Shown piece after piece: positions 40,590 to 49,774 of a DNA stretch of 64,000 bases. Position 1 is the stretch's first letter; each line of letters starts with the position of its first letter. The notes beneath the pieces were generated by a model. The model searched no databases. It saw only the letters and a list, made by a program, of their open reading frames with translations, and had not been told where the DNA came from. Position numbers and translations under genes: made by a program. This stretch comes from Nocardioides bizhenqiangii (GTDB lineage Bacteria; Actinomycetota; Actinomycetes; Propionibacteriales; Nocardioidaceae): assembly GCF_034661235.1 (NCBI RefSeq), contig NZ_CP141059.1:682001-746000 (forward strand), read 5' to 3'.

Positions 40590-41207
40590 TTAGCTTGATG
40601 CGGCGGCGGGGAGGTCGAGCGGGTGCCCGGTCGCGATCCGGGCGTAGGACAGGATCAGCTCGACCGCGGCGGCGTAGTCGATCGAACCGTGCCGGGCCAC
40701 CATCCGGTAGCCGTAGGCGTCCTCCAGAGCGACGATGTTGCGGCCGATCGTCTCCGAGTCGCTCCGCAGGTCGAAGTCGCCGGTGGCGGACCCCGCCTCG
40801 AGGATCACCTGGTACATCGCGACCTGACGGTCGAAGAGCGAGGTGAGCATCGCGGCGTACGCCGGGTAGCGCGAGGCCGCGCCGCCGAGCGCGCAGAGCA
40901 GCTTCACGTCGGCGTCCTCGGCGTTGACCGGCAGTCCGCCGGCGACGGTGACCACCAGCTTCTCGGCCGGTGACGCCAGGCCGCGGATCGCCTTGACCCG
41001 GTTGTCCAGGAAGCGCTCGATGACGGCCTGGTTGGCCTCGAGCAGCAGCGACTGCACGTCCGGGTAGTGGTAGAGGATCGCCCCCGACGTCAGGCCCGCC
41101 ATGTCGGCGATGTCCTTGAGGCGTACGTCGGCACCCCGCATCACCACGGCCTGCTGGGCGGCCGTGAACAGCCGGTCCTTGCGCTGCCGCTGACGGGACG
41201 TCGCCAT
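40590..41207 (-). CDS. TetR-family regulator
   Basis: A protein of 205 residues. The N-terminal helix-turn-helix reads RLFTAAQQAVVMRGADVRLK, then IADMAGLTSGAILYHYPD, and the helical C-terminal domain has a TetR_C-like ligand pocket. It is first in the operon with the glycosyltransferase, kinase and SIS genes. It is divergent from the polyamine operon with 233 bp between starts, so it could control either. The ATG at 41207 (MATSRQRQRK) was chosen over upstream frame extension. Confidence 0.88.
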   Translation of the reverse strand: MATSRQRQRKDRLFTAAQQAVVMRGADVRLKDIADMAGLTSGAILYHYPDVQSLLLEANQAVIERFLDNRVKAIRGLASPAEKLVVTVAGGLPVNAEDADVKLLCALGGAASRYPAYAAMLTSLFDRQVAMYQVILEAGSATGDFDLRSDSETIGRNIVALEDAYGYRMVARHGSIDYAAAVELILSYARIATGHPLDLPAAASS

Positions 41208-41440
41208 CGGTGTCCTCCATCGTCTCGGGGTCCGCGGCACGCTCCCGCGCGGTGCCTCAGGGCCTCGGCGCTCACCCTGACACACGGGCGGCGGACTTTG
41301 AAGCCCTCTTCACAATTTTGCCGAATGTGAGGGTTCCAGGCTGGAAATGGGTCTTGTGGTTTTTGAACGGGCGTGGAATGTTCGCACCAACCGGCATCGT
41401 GCCAGGCGGTGCAGGCCTCACCCGAGGGGAACCGAAGAAC

Positions 41441-42556
41441 ATGACCACTCGAACCCTGCGCCGCCGCGGTACCGCGGCCGCCGCCCTCGTCTCGCTGGTC
41501 GCGCTCACCTTCGCGGCCTGCGGAGGCGACGACTCCGACGAGCCGTCCGAGCTCGACCCGGACGCCGACCTGAGCAAGCAGACGATCGTCGTCTCCAACT
41601 GGGCCGACTACATGCCGCCCGACATCGCCGAGAAGGTCGAGCAGGAGACCGGGGCGAAGGTCGAGATCACCGAGCACGCCACCAACGAGGACATGGTCGC
41701 CAAGGTGGTCGGCTCCGGAGGAGAGGGTCTCGACGTCGTCTTCGGCTCCCAGCCCTACCTGCAGGCGTTCGCCGAGGAGGGACTGCTGGAGCCGCTCGAC
41801 ACGGAGTACCTGGAGAACTGGGACTCGCTCGACCCCAAGGCCCAGGACCTCGCCGAGGTCGACGACCAGCCGTACTTCGCGCCGTACACCTGGGGCACCA
41901 CCGGCATCTGCTACCGCACCGACCTCGTCGACGAGGCGCCCACCAGCTGGTACGACCTGCTGGAGCCGGAGGAGCAGTACCGCGGCAAGATCACGATGAT
42001 GGGCACCGAGCGCTGGGCGGTGCTCCCTGCGCAGAAGGCTCTCGGCTACTCGGTCAACACCACCGACGAGGACGAGATGGAGGACGTCAAGGAGCTGATG
42101 CTCGCGGCGAAGCCCCACCTGCTCGCCTACGACGACACCACGTTCTACGAGCGTCTGGTCAGCGGCGAGGCCGTGATGGTCGAGGCCTGGGACGGCTGGT
42201 GCAACTACGGCATCGCCGAGAACCCCAAGATCGACTTCGTCGTGCCCGAGGAGGGGTCCGACCTCTGGGTCGACGCCATCGGCATCCTGAAGTCCTCGGA
42301 GAACAAGGAGGCGGCGTACGCCTTCGTCGACACGATCCTCGACCCCGAGAACCACGCCTGGGCGTCGGAGAACATCCTCTACAACGTGCCCAACGACGAG
42401 GCGGTCAGCCTGCTCCCCGAGAAGCTCACCGAGCAGTACGCCACTCTCGGCGCCCGGCGCGAGGAGATGCTCCAGGGCGAGAACATGGTCGACATCGGCG
42501 ACGCGTCCTCGCTCTACAACCGGATCATCACCGAGGTGACCGCGTCGGATGAGTGA
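41441..42556 (+). CDS. Polyamine ABC transporter substrate-binding lipoprotein
   Basis: A protein of 371 residues. The lipobox LVALTFAACGGDD anchors it to the membrane. The mature part has PotD/F-like features: QTIVVSNWADYMPPDIAEKVEQ, VVFGSQPYLQAFAEEGLLE, YFAPYTWGTTGICYRTD and VMVEAWDGWCNYGIAENP. It captures putrescine/spermidine-type ligands for the two permeases and ATPase that follow. The ATG at 41441 follows GAGGGGAACCGAAGAAC. It is first in a six-gene operon, with the stop overlapping the first permease. Confidence 0.9.
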   Translation: MTTRTLRRRGTAAAALVSLVALTFAACGGDDSDEPSELDPDADLSKQTIVVSNWADYMPPDIAEKVEQETGAKVEITEHATNEDMVAKVVGSGGEGLDVVFGSQPYLQAFAEEGLLEPLDTEYLENWDSLDPKAQDLAEVDDQPYFAPYTWGTTGICYRTDLVDEAPTSWYDLLEPEEQYRGKITMMGTERWAVLPAQKALGYSVNTTDEDEMEDVKELMLAAKPHLLAYDDTTFYERLVSGEAVMVEAWDGWCNYGIAENPKIDFVVPEEGSDLWVDAIGILKSSENKEAAYAFVDTILDPENHAWASENILYNVPNDEAVSLLPEKLTEQYATLGARREEMLQGENMVDIGDASSLYNRIITEVTASDE

Positions 42557-43433
42557 CCTCCGGCAGCGGCAGCGCCGGCTGGCGCGGCTCGCCGAGCCGG
42601 CGGTGCTGCTGACGCCGGGGCTGCTGTTCACCGCGATCTTCGTCGGGGCGCCGGTCCTGCTCGTCCTCGCGTACATGTTCGCGGAGCGGGGCCGGTTCGG
42701 CGGCGTCGAGTGGACGTTCACCCTGGAGAACTTCCGGCGTGCGAACGACGCGCTCTACCTGGACGTGCTGTGGAGCTCGATCGGGATCGCGGGTACGGCG
42801 ACGGCGATCGCGCTGGTGATCGGCTACCCGACGGCGTACGCCATCACCCGGTTGCCGCGGCGGTGGCGCACCGTCGCGCTGGTGCTGGTGGTGGTGCCGT
42901 TCTGGACCAACTTCCTGATCCGGATGTATGCGTGGATCGTCCTGCTCAACTCCCAGGGCGTCGTCAACGACACCCTGGTGGGGAGCGGGGTGACCGACGA
43001 GCGCAGGAGCTTCCTCTACACCGACGGGGCGGTGGTGGCGGGGCTGGTCTACGTCTACCTGCCGCTGATGATCCTGCCCCTCTACGCCGCCATCGAGCGG
43101 GTCGAGGGCGAGCTGATGGAGGCCTCCTCCGACCTCGGCGCCAGCAAGGTCCGGACGTTCTGGAGCGTGCTGCTGCCGCTGACGCTCCCCGGCGCGATCA
43201 CCGGCTCGATCCTGGTCTTCGTCCCGAGCCTCGGGAACTTCGTCGTCCCCGAGCTGCTGGGAGGCGGCAAGACGGTGATGGTCGGCAACCTGATCCGCGA
43301 CCAGTTCCTCAAGGTTCAGGACTGGCCGTTCGGATCGGTGCTCGCGTTCGTCGTGGTGGTCGCGCTGTTCGTGATGTTCCTGCTCCAGGCCGTGGTCACC
43401 CGCCGGATCGAGGGAGGTGGCCGTCATGCCTGA
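42549..43433 (+). CDS. Polyamine ABC transporter permease 1 (PotB-like)
   Basis: A protein of 294 residues with six transmembrane helices. The EAA loop that contacts the ATPase reads LMEASSDLGASKVRTFWSVL. It overlaps the binding-protein gene by 8 bp and the second permease gene by 8 bp, typical of translational coupling. Along with PotC-, PotA- and PotD-like neighbours it forms a complete importer. Confidence 0.9.
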   Translation: MSDLRQRQRRLARLAEPAVLLTPGLLFTAIFVGAPVLLVLAYMFAERGRFGGVEWTFTLENFRRANDALYLDVLWSSIGIAGTATAIALVIGYPTAYAITRLPRRWRTVALVLVVVPFWTNFLIRMYAWIVLLNSQGVVNDTLVGSGVTDERRSFLYTDGAVVAGLVYVYLPLMILPLYAAIERVEGELMEASSDLGASKVRTFWSVLLPLTLPGAITGSILVFVPSLGNFVVPELLGGGKTVMVGNLIRDQFLKVQDWPFGSVLAFVVVVALFVMFLLQAVVTRRIEGGGRHA

Positions 43434-44217
43434 CACCGGCGTGCGTCGCCGCGGCCTGTCCTGGCAGTGGCTCCCGCTGGTGGTCTGCGGCGCGTTCCTC
43501 TACATCCCGATCGCGGTGCTGGTCGCCATGTCGTTCAACGACGGCGGCTCCGCCTACTCCTGGGACGGCTTCAGCTTCCGGTGGTACGGCGAGCTGGCGG
43601 CCGACGACCGGATCATCTCCGCGCTCGGGAGCTCGTTGGCCATCGCCGCCGGAGCCACCGCGATCGCGACCGTCCTCGGGACGCTGCTGGCCGTCGGGCT
43701 CGCGCGGCACACCCGGTCGAAGCTGCTCGAGGCCTCCGCGATGGCACCCGCGATCCTGCCCGACCTCCTGCTCGCCATCGGGCTCCTGTCCTTCTACTAC
43801 GTCGCGGAGATCCCGAAGTCGGCGACGACCGTGCTGCTCGGCCACGCCGCGTTCGGCACCGCCTTCGTGGTGGCGGTCGTGCGCGCCCGGCTGACGGGGA
43901 TGGACAGCAGCGCCGAGGAGGCGTCGCGAGACCTCGGTGCGAACGCCCTCACCACGTTCGTGCGGATCACGATCCCGAGCATCGCGCCCGCGATCGTGGC
44001 GGGCGCGCTGCTGGTGTTCACGCTCTCCCTCGACGAGTTCGTGATCGCCTTCTTCACCGCTGGACCCACCACCCAGACGCTGCCGATCGCCGTCTACTCG
44101 ATGGTCCGGGCCGGCGTCACCCCTGAGATCAACGCACTGGCGACCGTCCTGGTCGTCGTCAGCGTCGCCGTCGTCGTACTGGCGGCGAAGACCGTCCGGA
44201 GGAGCGAAGACGCATGA
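43426..44217 (+). CDS. Polyamine ABC transporter permease 2 (PotC-like)
   Basis: A protein of 263 residues with six helices and the EAA loop SAEEASRDLGANALTTFVRI. The segment LVFTLSLDEFVIAFFTAGPT is characteristic of PotC proteins. The ATG at 43426 lies inside the end of the upstream permease and follows AGGGAGGTGG. The stop overlaps the start of the ATPase gene. Confidence 0.9.
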   Translation: MPDTGVRRRGLSWQWLPLVVCGAFLYIPIAVLVAMSFNDGGSAYSWDGFSFRWYGELAADDRIISALGSSLAIAAGATAIATVLGTLLAVGLARHTRSKLLEASAMAPAILPDLLLAIGLLSFYYVAEIPKSATTVLLGHAAFGTAFVVAVVRARLTGMDSSAEEASRDLGANALTTFVRITIPSIAPAIVAGALLVFTLSLDEFVIAFFTAGPTTQTLPIAVYSMVRAGVTPEINALATVLVVVSVAVVVLAAKTVRRSEDA

Positions 44218-45284
44218 CAGCCACCCCCACCCCGGCTGCGGCCCTGCTGGAGGTCGTCGACGTCAACCGCCGGTTCGGCGACGTCGCCGCCCTCGACGAC
44301 GTGTCGCTGACGATCGCGGAGAACGAGTTCTTCGCGCTGCTCGGCCCCTCGGGGTGCGGCAAGACCACGCTGCTGCGGTCGATCGCCGGCTTCGAGCAGC
44401 CCGACAGCGGGGCGATCCTGCTCGGCGGCGACGACCTGCTCGGGCTGCCGCCGAACCGCCGACCGGTCAACCTCATGTTCCAGTCGTACGCGCTGTTCCC
44501 GCACATGACGGTCGAACGGAACGTCGCCTACGGGCTGCAGCGGGAGGGGCTGGGACGGGCCGAGGTGCGGGCGCGGGTCGACGAGGTGCTTGAGACGGTC
44601 GGCCTCACCGCGCTGACCAAGCGGCGGCCGCGCAACCTCTCCGGCGGCCAGAAGCAACGCGTCGCCCTGGCGCGGGCCATCGTCAAGCGCCCCCGGCTGC
44701 TGCTCCTCGACGAGCCGCTCTCGGCGCTCGACCGCAAGGTCCGGATGGAGATGCAGCTGGAGCTCAAGCGGCTCCAGCACGAGGTCGGCATCACCTTCGT
44801 CCTGGTCACCCACGACCAGGAGGAGGCGCTGTCGATGGCCGACCGGGTCGCCGTCATGGCGGACGGACGGGTGCAGCAGGTCGCCACCCCCGTCGACCTC
44901 TACCGGCGACCGGCCAACCTCTTCGTCGCCGACTTCATCGGCTCCAGCAACCGGTTCGCCGGTCGGGTCGACGGGGGAGTGTTCGTCTCCGAGCTGCTCG
45001 GCAAGCTGCCCGGGGCCACGGACGCCCAGCAGATGGAGCGCGCCCACCTCGTCGTACGGCCCGAGGACATCAGGATCTTCTCGTCGACCGACGGCGGCGG
45101 CACGCTGCAGGGCCGGGTGATCGACGTCCAGTTCAAGGGCGGGTCGAGCCACGTGGCGGTCGACGTCGCCGGTGCGCTGACCCCCCTCCTTGTCTCGGTG
45201 GCCGGCACCGCCGACGTCGACCGCGGGGACGACGTGGCACTCGACTGGTCGGCCGCCGTGGTCGTCTCGGAGGAGCTGGCGTGA
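44214..45284 (+). CDS. Polyamine ABC transporter ATPase (PotA-like)
   Basis: A protein of 356 residues. Walker A GPSGCGKTTLL, Q-loop FQSYALFPHMTV, signature LSGGQKQRVALARAI, Walker B LLLLDEPLSALD and H-loop VTHDQEE are all intact. A C-terminal TOBE domain (about residues 245-350) is present. The ATG overlaps the permease stop (ATGA), and its stop overlaps the GTG of the oxidase gene (GTGA). It energises import by the preceding permeases. Confidence 0.93.
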   Translation: MTATPTPAAALLEVVDVNRRFGDVAALDDVSLTIAENEFFALLGPSGCGKTTLLRSIAGFEQPDSGAILLGGDDLLGLPPNRRPVNLMFQSYALFPHMTVERNVAYGLQREGLGRAEVRARVDEVLETVGLTALTKRRPRNLSGGQKQRVALARAIVKRPRLLLLDEPLSALDRKVRMEMQLELKRLQHEVGITFVLVTHDQEEALSMADRVAVMADGRVQQVATPVDLYRRPANLFVADFIGSSNRFAGRVDGGVFVSELLGKLPGATDAQQMERAHLVVRPEDIRIFSSTDGGGTLQGRVIDVQFKGGSSHVAVDVAGALTPLLVSVAGTADVDRGDDVALDWSAAVVVSEELA

Positions 45285-46672
45285 CCCACGGACGGTCGGC
45301 GCTGGCCGACGCCCGACCGCTGCCGGTCTGGTGGGAGGGGCGCGATCCGGGTGCCGTGAGCGAGCCGCTCCAGGGCACGGCGCAGGCCGAGCTGCTCATC
45401 GTCGGCGGCGGCTTCACCGGTCTGTGGGCGGCCATCCAGGCGGTCGAGGAGGATCCCGGCCGGTCGGTGATGGTGATCGAGGCCCAGCACGTGGCCGCCG
45501 GCGCGTCCGGCCGCAACGGCGGCTTCGTCTCACCCTCCCTCACCCACGGGCTCGCGCACGGGCACGCGCACTGGCCCGACGAGATGCCCGAGCTGCTGCG
45601 GCTGGGCCACCAGAACCTCCTCGAGGTCGAGGAGTTCCTCGCCAAGGAGCAGGTCGCGGCCGACCTTCGGCTGTGCGGCAAGACCATGTTCGCGACCCGG
45701 CCGCACGAGGTCGACGCGTTGCGGGAGAGCCACCGGCTGCACCAGCGGTACGACGAGGAGACGGTGCTCCTCGACGCCGACCAGGCCCGCGCCGAGGTGC
45801 ACTCGCCGACCTACCTCGGCGGCCTCACCGTGGCGGCCGGCGGGCTGGTCGACCCGGTCACCCTCGCCCTCGGGCTCCGGGAGGCTGCCCTGAGCCGGGG
45901 CGTCGTCCTGCACGAGCAGACCACGCTGCGGCAGATCGGCCGCGACGGCACGGGGCTCCGCTGCCTCACCGACCGCGGCGTCGTACGCGCCGAGCAGGTG
46001 CTGCTGGCCACCAACGCCTTCCGGCCCCCGTTGCGCCGGATCAGGGCGCACGTGCTGCCGGTCTGGGACCACGTGCTCGCCACCGAACCGCTGACCGCGG
46101 AGCAGGTCGGCCGCATCGGCTGGGGCGCCGACCAGGGCCTCACCGACGCCGGCAACCAGTTCCACTACTACCGCCGCACCTCGGACGACCGGATCGTCTG
46201 GGGCGGCTACGACGCGATCTACTACTTCGGAAACCGCACCGACGCCGAGCGGGAGCAGCGCGACGAGTCGCACCAGCTGCTGGCCCGCCAGTTCCGCGAG
46301 ACCTTCCCGCAGCTGGCCGACGTCGCGTTCACCCACCGCTGGGCGGGCATGATCGACACCACGTCCCGGTTCACGCCCGTCTTCGGCACCGCGTTCGGCG
46401 GCCGGCTCGGGTACGCCGTCGGCTACACCGGGCTCGGCGTCGCGTCGTCGCGGTTCGGCGCGCGGGTCGCGCTCGACCTGTTGGCCGGTCGGGACACCGA
46501 GCGCACCGGGCTGCAGATGGTGCGCCACCGCTCCGTGCCGTTCCCGCCCGAGCCGCTGCGGTGGCCGGCGGTGCAGATGACCCGGCGGGCGCTCGCCCGC
46601 GAGGACGAGACCGGGCGTCGCGGCCTGCTGCTGCGGACCATGGACCGGTTCGGTGTCGGCTTCAACAGCTGA
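45281..46672 (+). CDS. FAD-dependent amine oxidoreductase (PuuB/DAO-like)
   Basis: A protein of 463 residues. The dinucleotide fold is ELLIVGGGFTGLWAAIQAVE with the second element VMVIEAQHVAAGASGRNGGF, and the protein ends with the DAO-type YAVGYTGLGVASSRFGAR. It resembles gamma-glutamylputrescine oxidase and related amine oxidases. Coupled to a polyamine importer and followed by an aldehyde dehydrogenase, it probably oxidises the imported amine to an aldehyde. The GTG at 45281 overlaps the ATPase gene. Confidence 0.85.
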   Translation: MTHGRSALADARPLPVWWEGRDPGAVSEPLQGTAQAELLIVGGGFTGLWAAIQAVEEDPGRSVMVIEAQHVAAGASGRNGGFVSPSLTHGLAHGHAHWPDEMPELLRLGHQNLLEVEEFLAKEQVAADLRLCGKTMFATRPHEVDALRESHRLHQRYDEETVLLDADQARAEVHSPTYLGGLTVAAGGLVDPVTLALGLREAALSRGVVLHEQTTLRQIGRDGTGLRCLTDRGVVRAEQVLLATNAFRPPLRRIRAHVLPVWDHVLATEPLTAEQVGRIGWGADQGLTDAGNQFHYYRRTSDDRIVWGGYDAIYYFGNRTDAEREQRDESHQLLARQFRETFPQLADVAFTHRWAGMIDTTSRFTPVFGTAFGGRLGYAVGYTGLGVASSRFGARVALDLLAGRDTERTGLQMVRHRSVPFPPEPLRWPAVQMTRRALAREDETGRRGLLLRTMDRFGVGFNS

Positions 46673-46682
46673 GGGAGAAGCA

Positions 46683-48140
46683 ATGAGGCAGGGGATGCAC
46701 GTCGGCGGCGTCGCGCGCGACGGGTCGGGGACGGAGCGCTCGCTCGTCGACCCGAGCACCGGCGAGGTCGCCGGCAGCTACCGGGAGTCGGACGCCTCCG
46801 ACGTGGAGGCTGCCGTCGAAGCCGCGGCGGCCGCGTTCGCCGAGTGGTCGGCGCTCACCGCCGGAGAGCGGGCGCGGGCGTTGCTCGCACTCGCCGACCG
46901 GATCGAGGCCGACACCGACACCCTCACCGCGCTCGAGGTGGCCGAGGCAGGCAAGCCGGTCGCGGTGTTCCGCGACGGCGAGCTGCCGTTCGCCGTCGAC
47001 AACCTCCGGTTCTTCGCCGGAGCCGCGCGCTCGCTCGAGGGATCCGGCGCCGGCGAGCTCAGCCGCGGATTCACCTCGATGCTGATCCGCCGACCGCTCG
47101 GCGTGGTCGCCGGGATCGCGCCCTGGAACTTCCCGCTGATCATGGCGGTCTGGAAGCTCGGCCCCGCCCTCGCGGCGGGCAACACGATCGTGCTCAAGCC
47201 GTCCCCGCAGACGCCCGGGACCACCCTCCGGATCGCCGAGCTGGCCATCGACGCCGGTCTGCCGCCAGGGGTGCTGAACGTCGTGACCGGCGATGCCGCC
47301 GTCGGCCAGGCGCTGGTGCGGCACCCGCAGGTCGCGATGGTCTCGATCACCGGCTCACCGGGTGCCGGACGAGCGGTGATGGAGGCAGCGTCGTCGTCGA
47401 CGACCCGGGTCCACCTCGAGCTCGGCGGCAAGGCTCCGGCCATCGTCTACGACGACGCCGACCTCGAGGCCACCGCGGCCGCGGTCACCCTCGCCGGCAC
47501 CTACAACTCCGGGCAGGACTGCACCGCGGCCACCCGGGTCTACGTCCAACGCGCGGTGGCCGACGACTTCGCCGAGCTGCTCGCCGCCAACCTGCGGCGC
47601 GTCCGGGTCGGGGATCCGCAGGACCCGGGCACGGACATCGGCCCGCTGGTGTCGGTCGAGCACCGGGAGCGCGTGCACGGCTTCGTCGAGCGGGCCCGTA
47701 CCGCCGGTGCGACGGTGATGACCGGTGGCGTGGTGCCCGACGGCCCCGGCGCCTACTACCCGCCGACCCTCGTCACCGGCGCCGCCCAGGACTCCGAGAT
47801 CGTGCAGCAGGAGGTGTTCGGCCCGGTCCTCGTCCTCCGGACGTTCGACGACGAGGACGAAGCCGTGCGGCTGGCCAACGACAGCGCCTACGGTCTCGCA
47901 TCCTCGGTGTGGACCAGCGACGTCGGTCGCGCGCTCCGCACCTGCCACCGGCTCGAGGTCGGCGTCAGCTGGGTCAACGACCACCTCCCGATCGCCTCCG
48001 AGGCGCCGCACGGCGGCGTCAAGGCCAGCGGCTTCGGCAAGGACATGAGCCACGAGGCGATCCTCGAGTACACCGCCACCCAGCACGTGATGCTGAAGCA
48101 CGCCCAGCGCGAGGCGCACGACACCTTCCGTCCGGCCTAG
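46683..48140 (+). CDS. Aldehyde dehydrogenase, probable aminobutyraldehyde dehydrogenase
   Basis: A protein of 485 residues. Canonical ALDH features are IAPWNFPLIMAVWKLGPALA, catalytic Glu in ELGGKAPAIV and the nucleophile Cys in GQDCTAATRVY, with EVFGPVLVL near the C terminus. It lies 10 bp after the oxidase stop with a GGGAGAA site. By context it oxidises the aminoaldehyde made by the preceding oxidase, completing putrescine-type catabolism toward GABA. This is the last gene of the operon. Confidence 0.88.
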   Translation: MRQGMHVGGVARDGSGTERSLVDPSTGEVAGSYRESDASDVEAAVEAAAAAFAEWSALTAGERARALLALADRIEADTDTLTALEVAEAGKPVAVFRDGELPFAVDNLRFFAGAARSLEGSGAGELSRGFTSMLIRRPLGVVAGIAPWNFPLIMAVWKLGPALAAGNTIVLKPSPQTPGTTLRIAELAIDAGLPPGVLNVVTGDAAVGQALVRHPQVAMVSITGSPGAGRAVMEAASSSTTRVHLELGGKAPAIVYDDADLEATAAAVTLAGTYNSGQDCTAATRVYVQRAVADDFAELLAANLRRVRVGDPQDPGTDIGPLVSVEHRERVHGFVERARTAGATVMTGGVVPDGPGAYYPPTLVTGAAQDSEIVQQEVFGPVLVLRTFDDEDEAVRLANDSAYGLASSVWTSDVGRALRTCHRLEVGVSWVNDHLPIASEAPHGGVKASGFGKDMSHEAILEYTATQHVMLKHAQREAHDTFRPA

Positions 48141-48152
48141 GTCGGGGCTGAG

Positions 48153-48623
48153 TCACGCCTCCTCGGCGGCGTGCCACTCCCAGAGCCGCCGCAGTCTCTC
48201 CGCCACGGCCGGTGACGTCAGCCGGCCGGAGCTGTAGACCTTCCGCCACGCGAACTCCGGCATCAGCGCCTCCAGCTGGTCGATGCCGAGGGCGTGCTCG
48301 ACCGGCACGGCCTCCTGGAGCTCCACGTCCACGATCTTGGTCGTCACGCCCCGCCGCGCTCTCGTCTCGTCCCAGTGCGGAGCCGGGCCGGGGTGGCTGC
48401 GGATGGTCCCGCGGGCGACGATCCCGCGACCGTGGGGGCCCTGCCGGTAGAGGAACGCGTCGACACCCGGCTCGATGCCGTTGTAGTGGTGCGCCACACC
48501 CCACGTCGTCCGCACGGGACGGTGCTCCCGGCACGGGACGACGACCTGGCCGGCCCACGCGTCAGGAGTCCACACGTAGTCGTTGTCGCGACCAGGGTTC
48601 CAGGTGAGCAGGACGGCGTGCAC
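48153..48623 (-). CDS. EVE/PUA-like domain protein (tentative)
   Basis: A protein of 156 residues starting at GTG 48623. The order HAVLLTWNPGRDN at the N terminus, then GVDAFLYRQGPHGRGIVARG and a TKIVDVELQEAVPVE strand recalls EVE/ASCH-type PUA-like folds that bind modified bases. The C-terminal helix (EFAWRKVYSSGRL ... LRRLWEWH) is less typical. It lies 6 bp downstream of the MarR gene, so it is co-transcribed. Family assignment is moderate. Confidence 0.6.
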   Translation of the reverse strand: MHAVLLTWNPGRDNDYVWTPDAWAGQVVVPCREHRPVRTTWGVAHHYNGIEPGVDAFLYRQGPHGRGIVARGTIRSHPGPAPHWDETRARRGVTTKIVDVELQEAVPVEHALGIDQLEALMPEFAWRKVYSSGRLTSPAVAERLRRLWEWHAAEEA

Positions 48624-48629
48624 GCGACC

Positions 48630-49067
48630 TCAGGCCTCCTCGGCCTGCACCACCTTGCCGAGCGCGTCCGCGACGACCCGCACCTCGTCGGCAGTGAGGT
48701 GTGCGAGGTAGTGCTCCCGCACAGCCGCGAGGTAGATCGGCGCGGCGGCCCGCAGCCGCCGCCGACCCTCCGTCGTGATCGCGGCGTACGACGACCGCTT
48801 GTCGTCGGGGTTGGGCTGCCGCTCCACCAGGCCCGCGCGCTCGAGCTCGGAGACCACCCGGCTGACCCGCTCCCTGCTGACGACGGCCCGGCGCCCGAGC
48901 TCGGTCATCCGCAGCCGACGTTCGGGTGCCGCATTCGTCACCAGCAGGACGTCGTACCAGGTGAGGGGGAGGCCGGTCGGCGCCAGGGCGCGCTCCAGCT
49001 TGGGGAGGACGGCCGCGTGCGTGCGGAGCACCCCTGCCCAGGCGGCGACGGGGTCGAAGTTCTCCAT
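48630..49067 (-). CDS. MarR-family regulator
   Basis: A protein of 145 residues. The winged helix reads LRMTELGRRAVVSRERVSRV and VSELERAGLVERQPNPDDKR (wing DDKR), followed by an AITTEGRRRL turn. It is divergent from yceI, with a palindromic operator between them, so it probably represses both units. The ATG at 49067 (MENFDPVAAW) is preferred; the frame continues upstream through the operator. Confidence 0.9.
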   Translation of the reverse strand: MENFDPVAAWAGVLRTHAAVLPKLERALAPTGLPLTWYDVLLVTNAAPERRLRMTELGRRAVVSRERVSRVVSELERAGLVERQPNPDDKRSSYAAITTEGRRRLRAAAPIYLAAVREHYLAHLTADEVRVVADALGKVVQAEEA

Positions 49068-49092
49068 GGCGCCCACGTTAGTCCAGAAAAAT

Positions 49093-49137
49093 GTGCGCAC
49101 GCACGCATTCTGTGGAATAATGTGCGTGCGCACGCAC
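49093..49137. promoter_or_regulatory. MarR operator with perfect 16-bp palindrome
   Basis: GTGCGTGCGCACGCAC (49122-49137) is a perfect palindrome. GTGCGCACGCACGCAT (49093-49108) repeats its core about 29 bp away. Both sit between the divergent marR and yceI starts. Confidence 0.75.
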
Positions 49138-49175
49138 TTGTATGCCTCACAACCACCTCACCCAAGGAGATCAAC

Positions 49176-49760
49176 ATGAGTGTCACCAGCAACGCCCCCA
49201 CCCGCAGCATCGACGGGCACCTTCTCCCCGCCGCCGGCACCTGGGAGATCGACCCCGGCCACACCGACCTCGCCTTCACCGGCCGTCACTTCATGGTCAC
49301 CAAGGTGCGAGGCCGGTTCACCGGCGTGACCGGAGCCGTCGAGATCGGCGAGGACCTCCGGGTCTCGCGGGTCGACGTCACCATCGACATGACGAGCGTC
49401 GAGTCCGGTAGCGAGACCCGCGACGAGCACCTCCGCTCGGCCGAGCTCTTCGACGTCGCCCGTTACCCGACGGCCACCTTCCAGAGCGTCGACGTCGAGT
49501 GGCGCGGGACCAGGGGCACCGTCCACGGCGACCTCACCATCCACGGTGTCACCCGGCGGGTCCCGCTCGATGTGGAGTTCGAGGGCTACGTCCGCGACCC
49601 CTGGGGCGGCGACCGGACCGTCTTCAGCGCCCGCACCCGGGTCAACCGCGAGGACTTCGGGATCACCTGGAACGTCGCGCTCGAGGCCGGCGGGGTCCTG
49701 GTGTCGAAGGAGGTCCAGATCGAGATCAACCTGGAGACGGTCCTCCGCGGCGGCTCCTGA
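49176..49760 (+). CDS. YceI-family lipid-binding protein
   Basis: A protein of 194 residues with a lipocalin-like fold. Family signatures are TWEIDPGHTDLAFTGRHFMV, SGSETRDEHLRSAELFDVARYP and the terminal strand EVQIEINLETV. YceI proteins bind polyisoprenoid or other amphiphiles. No signal peptide is visible, so it is cytoplasmic. The ATG at 49176 follows AAGGAGATCAAC. It is divergent from a MarR regulator with a palindromic operator, suggesting induction by a small molecule. A terminator hairpin follows. Confidence 0.92.
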   Translation: MSVTSNAPTRSIDGHLLPAAGTWEIDPGHTDLAFTGRHFMVTKVRGRFTGVTGAVEIGEDLRVSRVDVTIDMTSVESGSETRDEHLRSAELFDVARYPTATFQSVDVEWRGTRGTVHGDLTIHGVTRRVPLDVEFEGYVRDPWGGDRTVFSARTRVNREDFGITWNVALEAGGVLVSKEVQIEINLETVLRGGS

Positions 49761-49774
49761 TCGAGGACGCCCAA

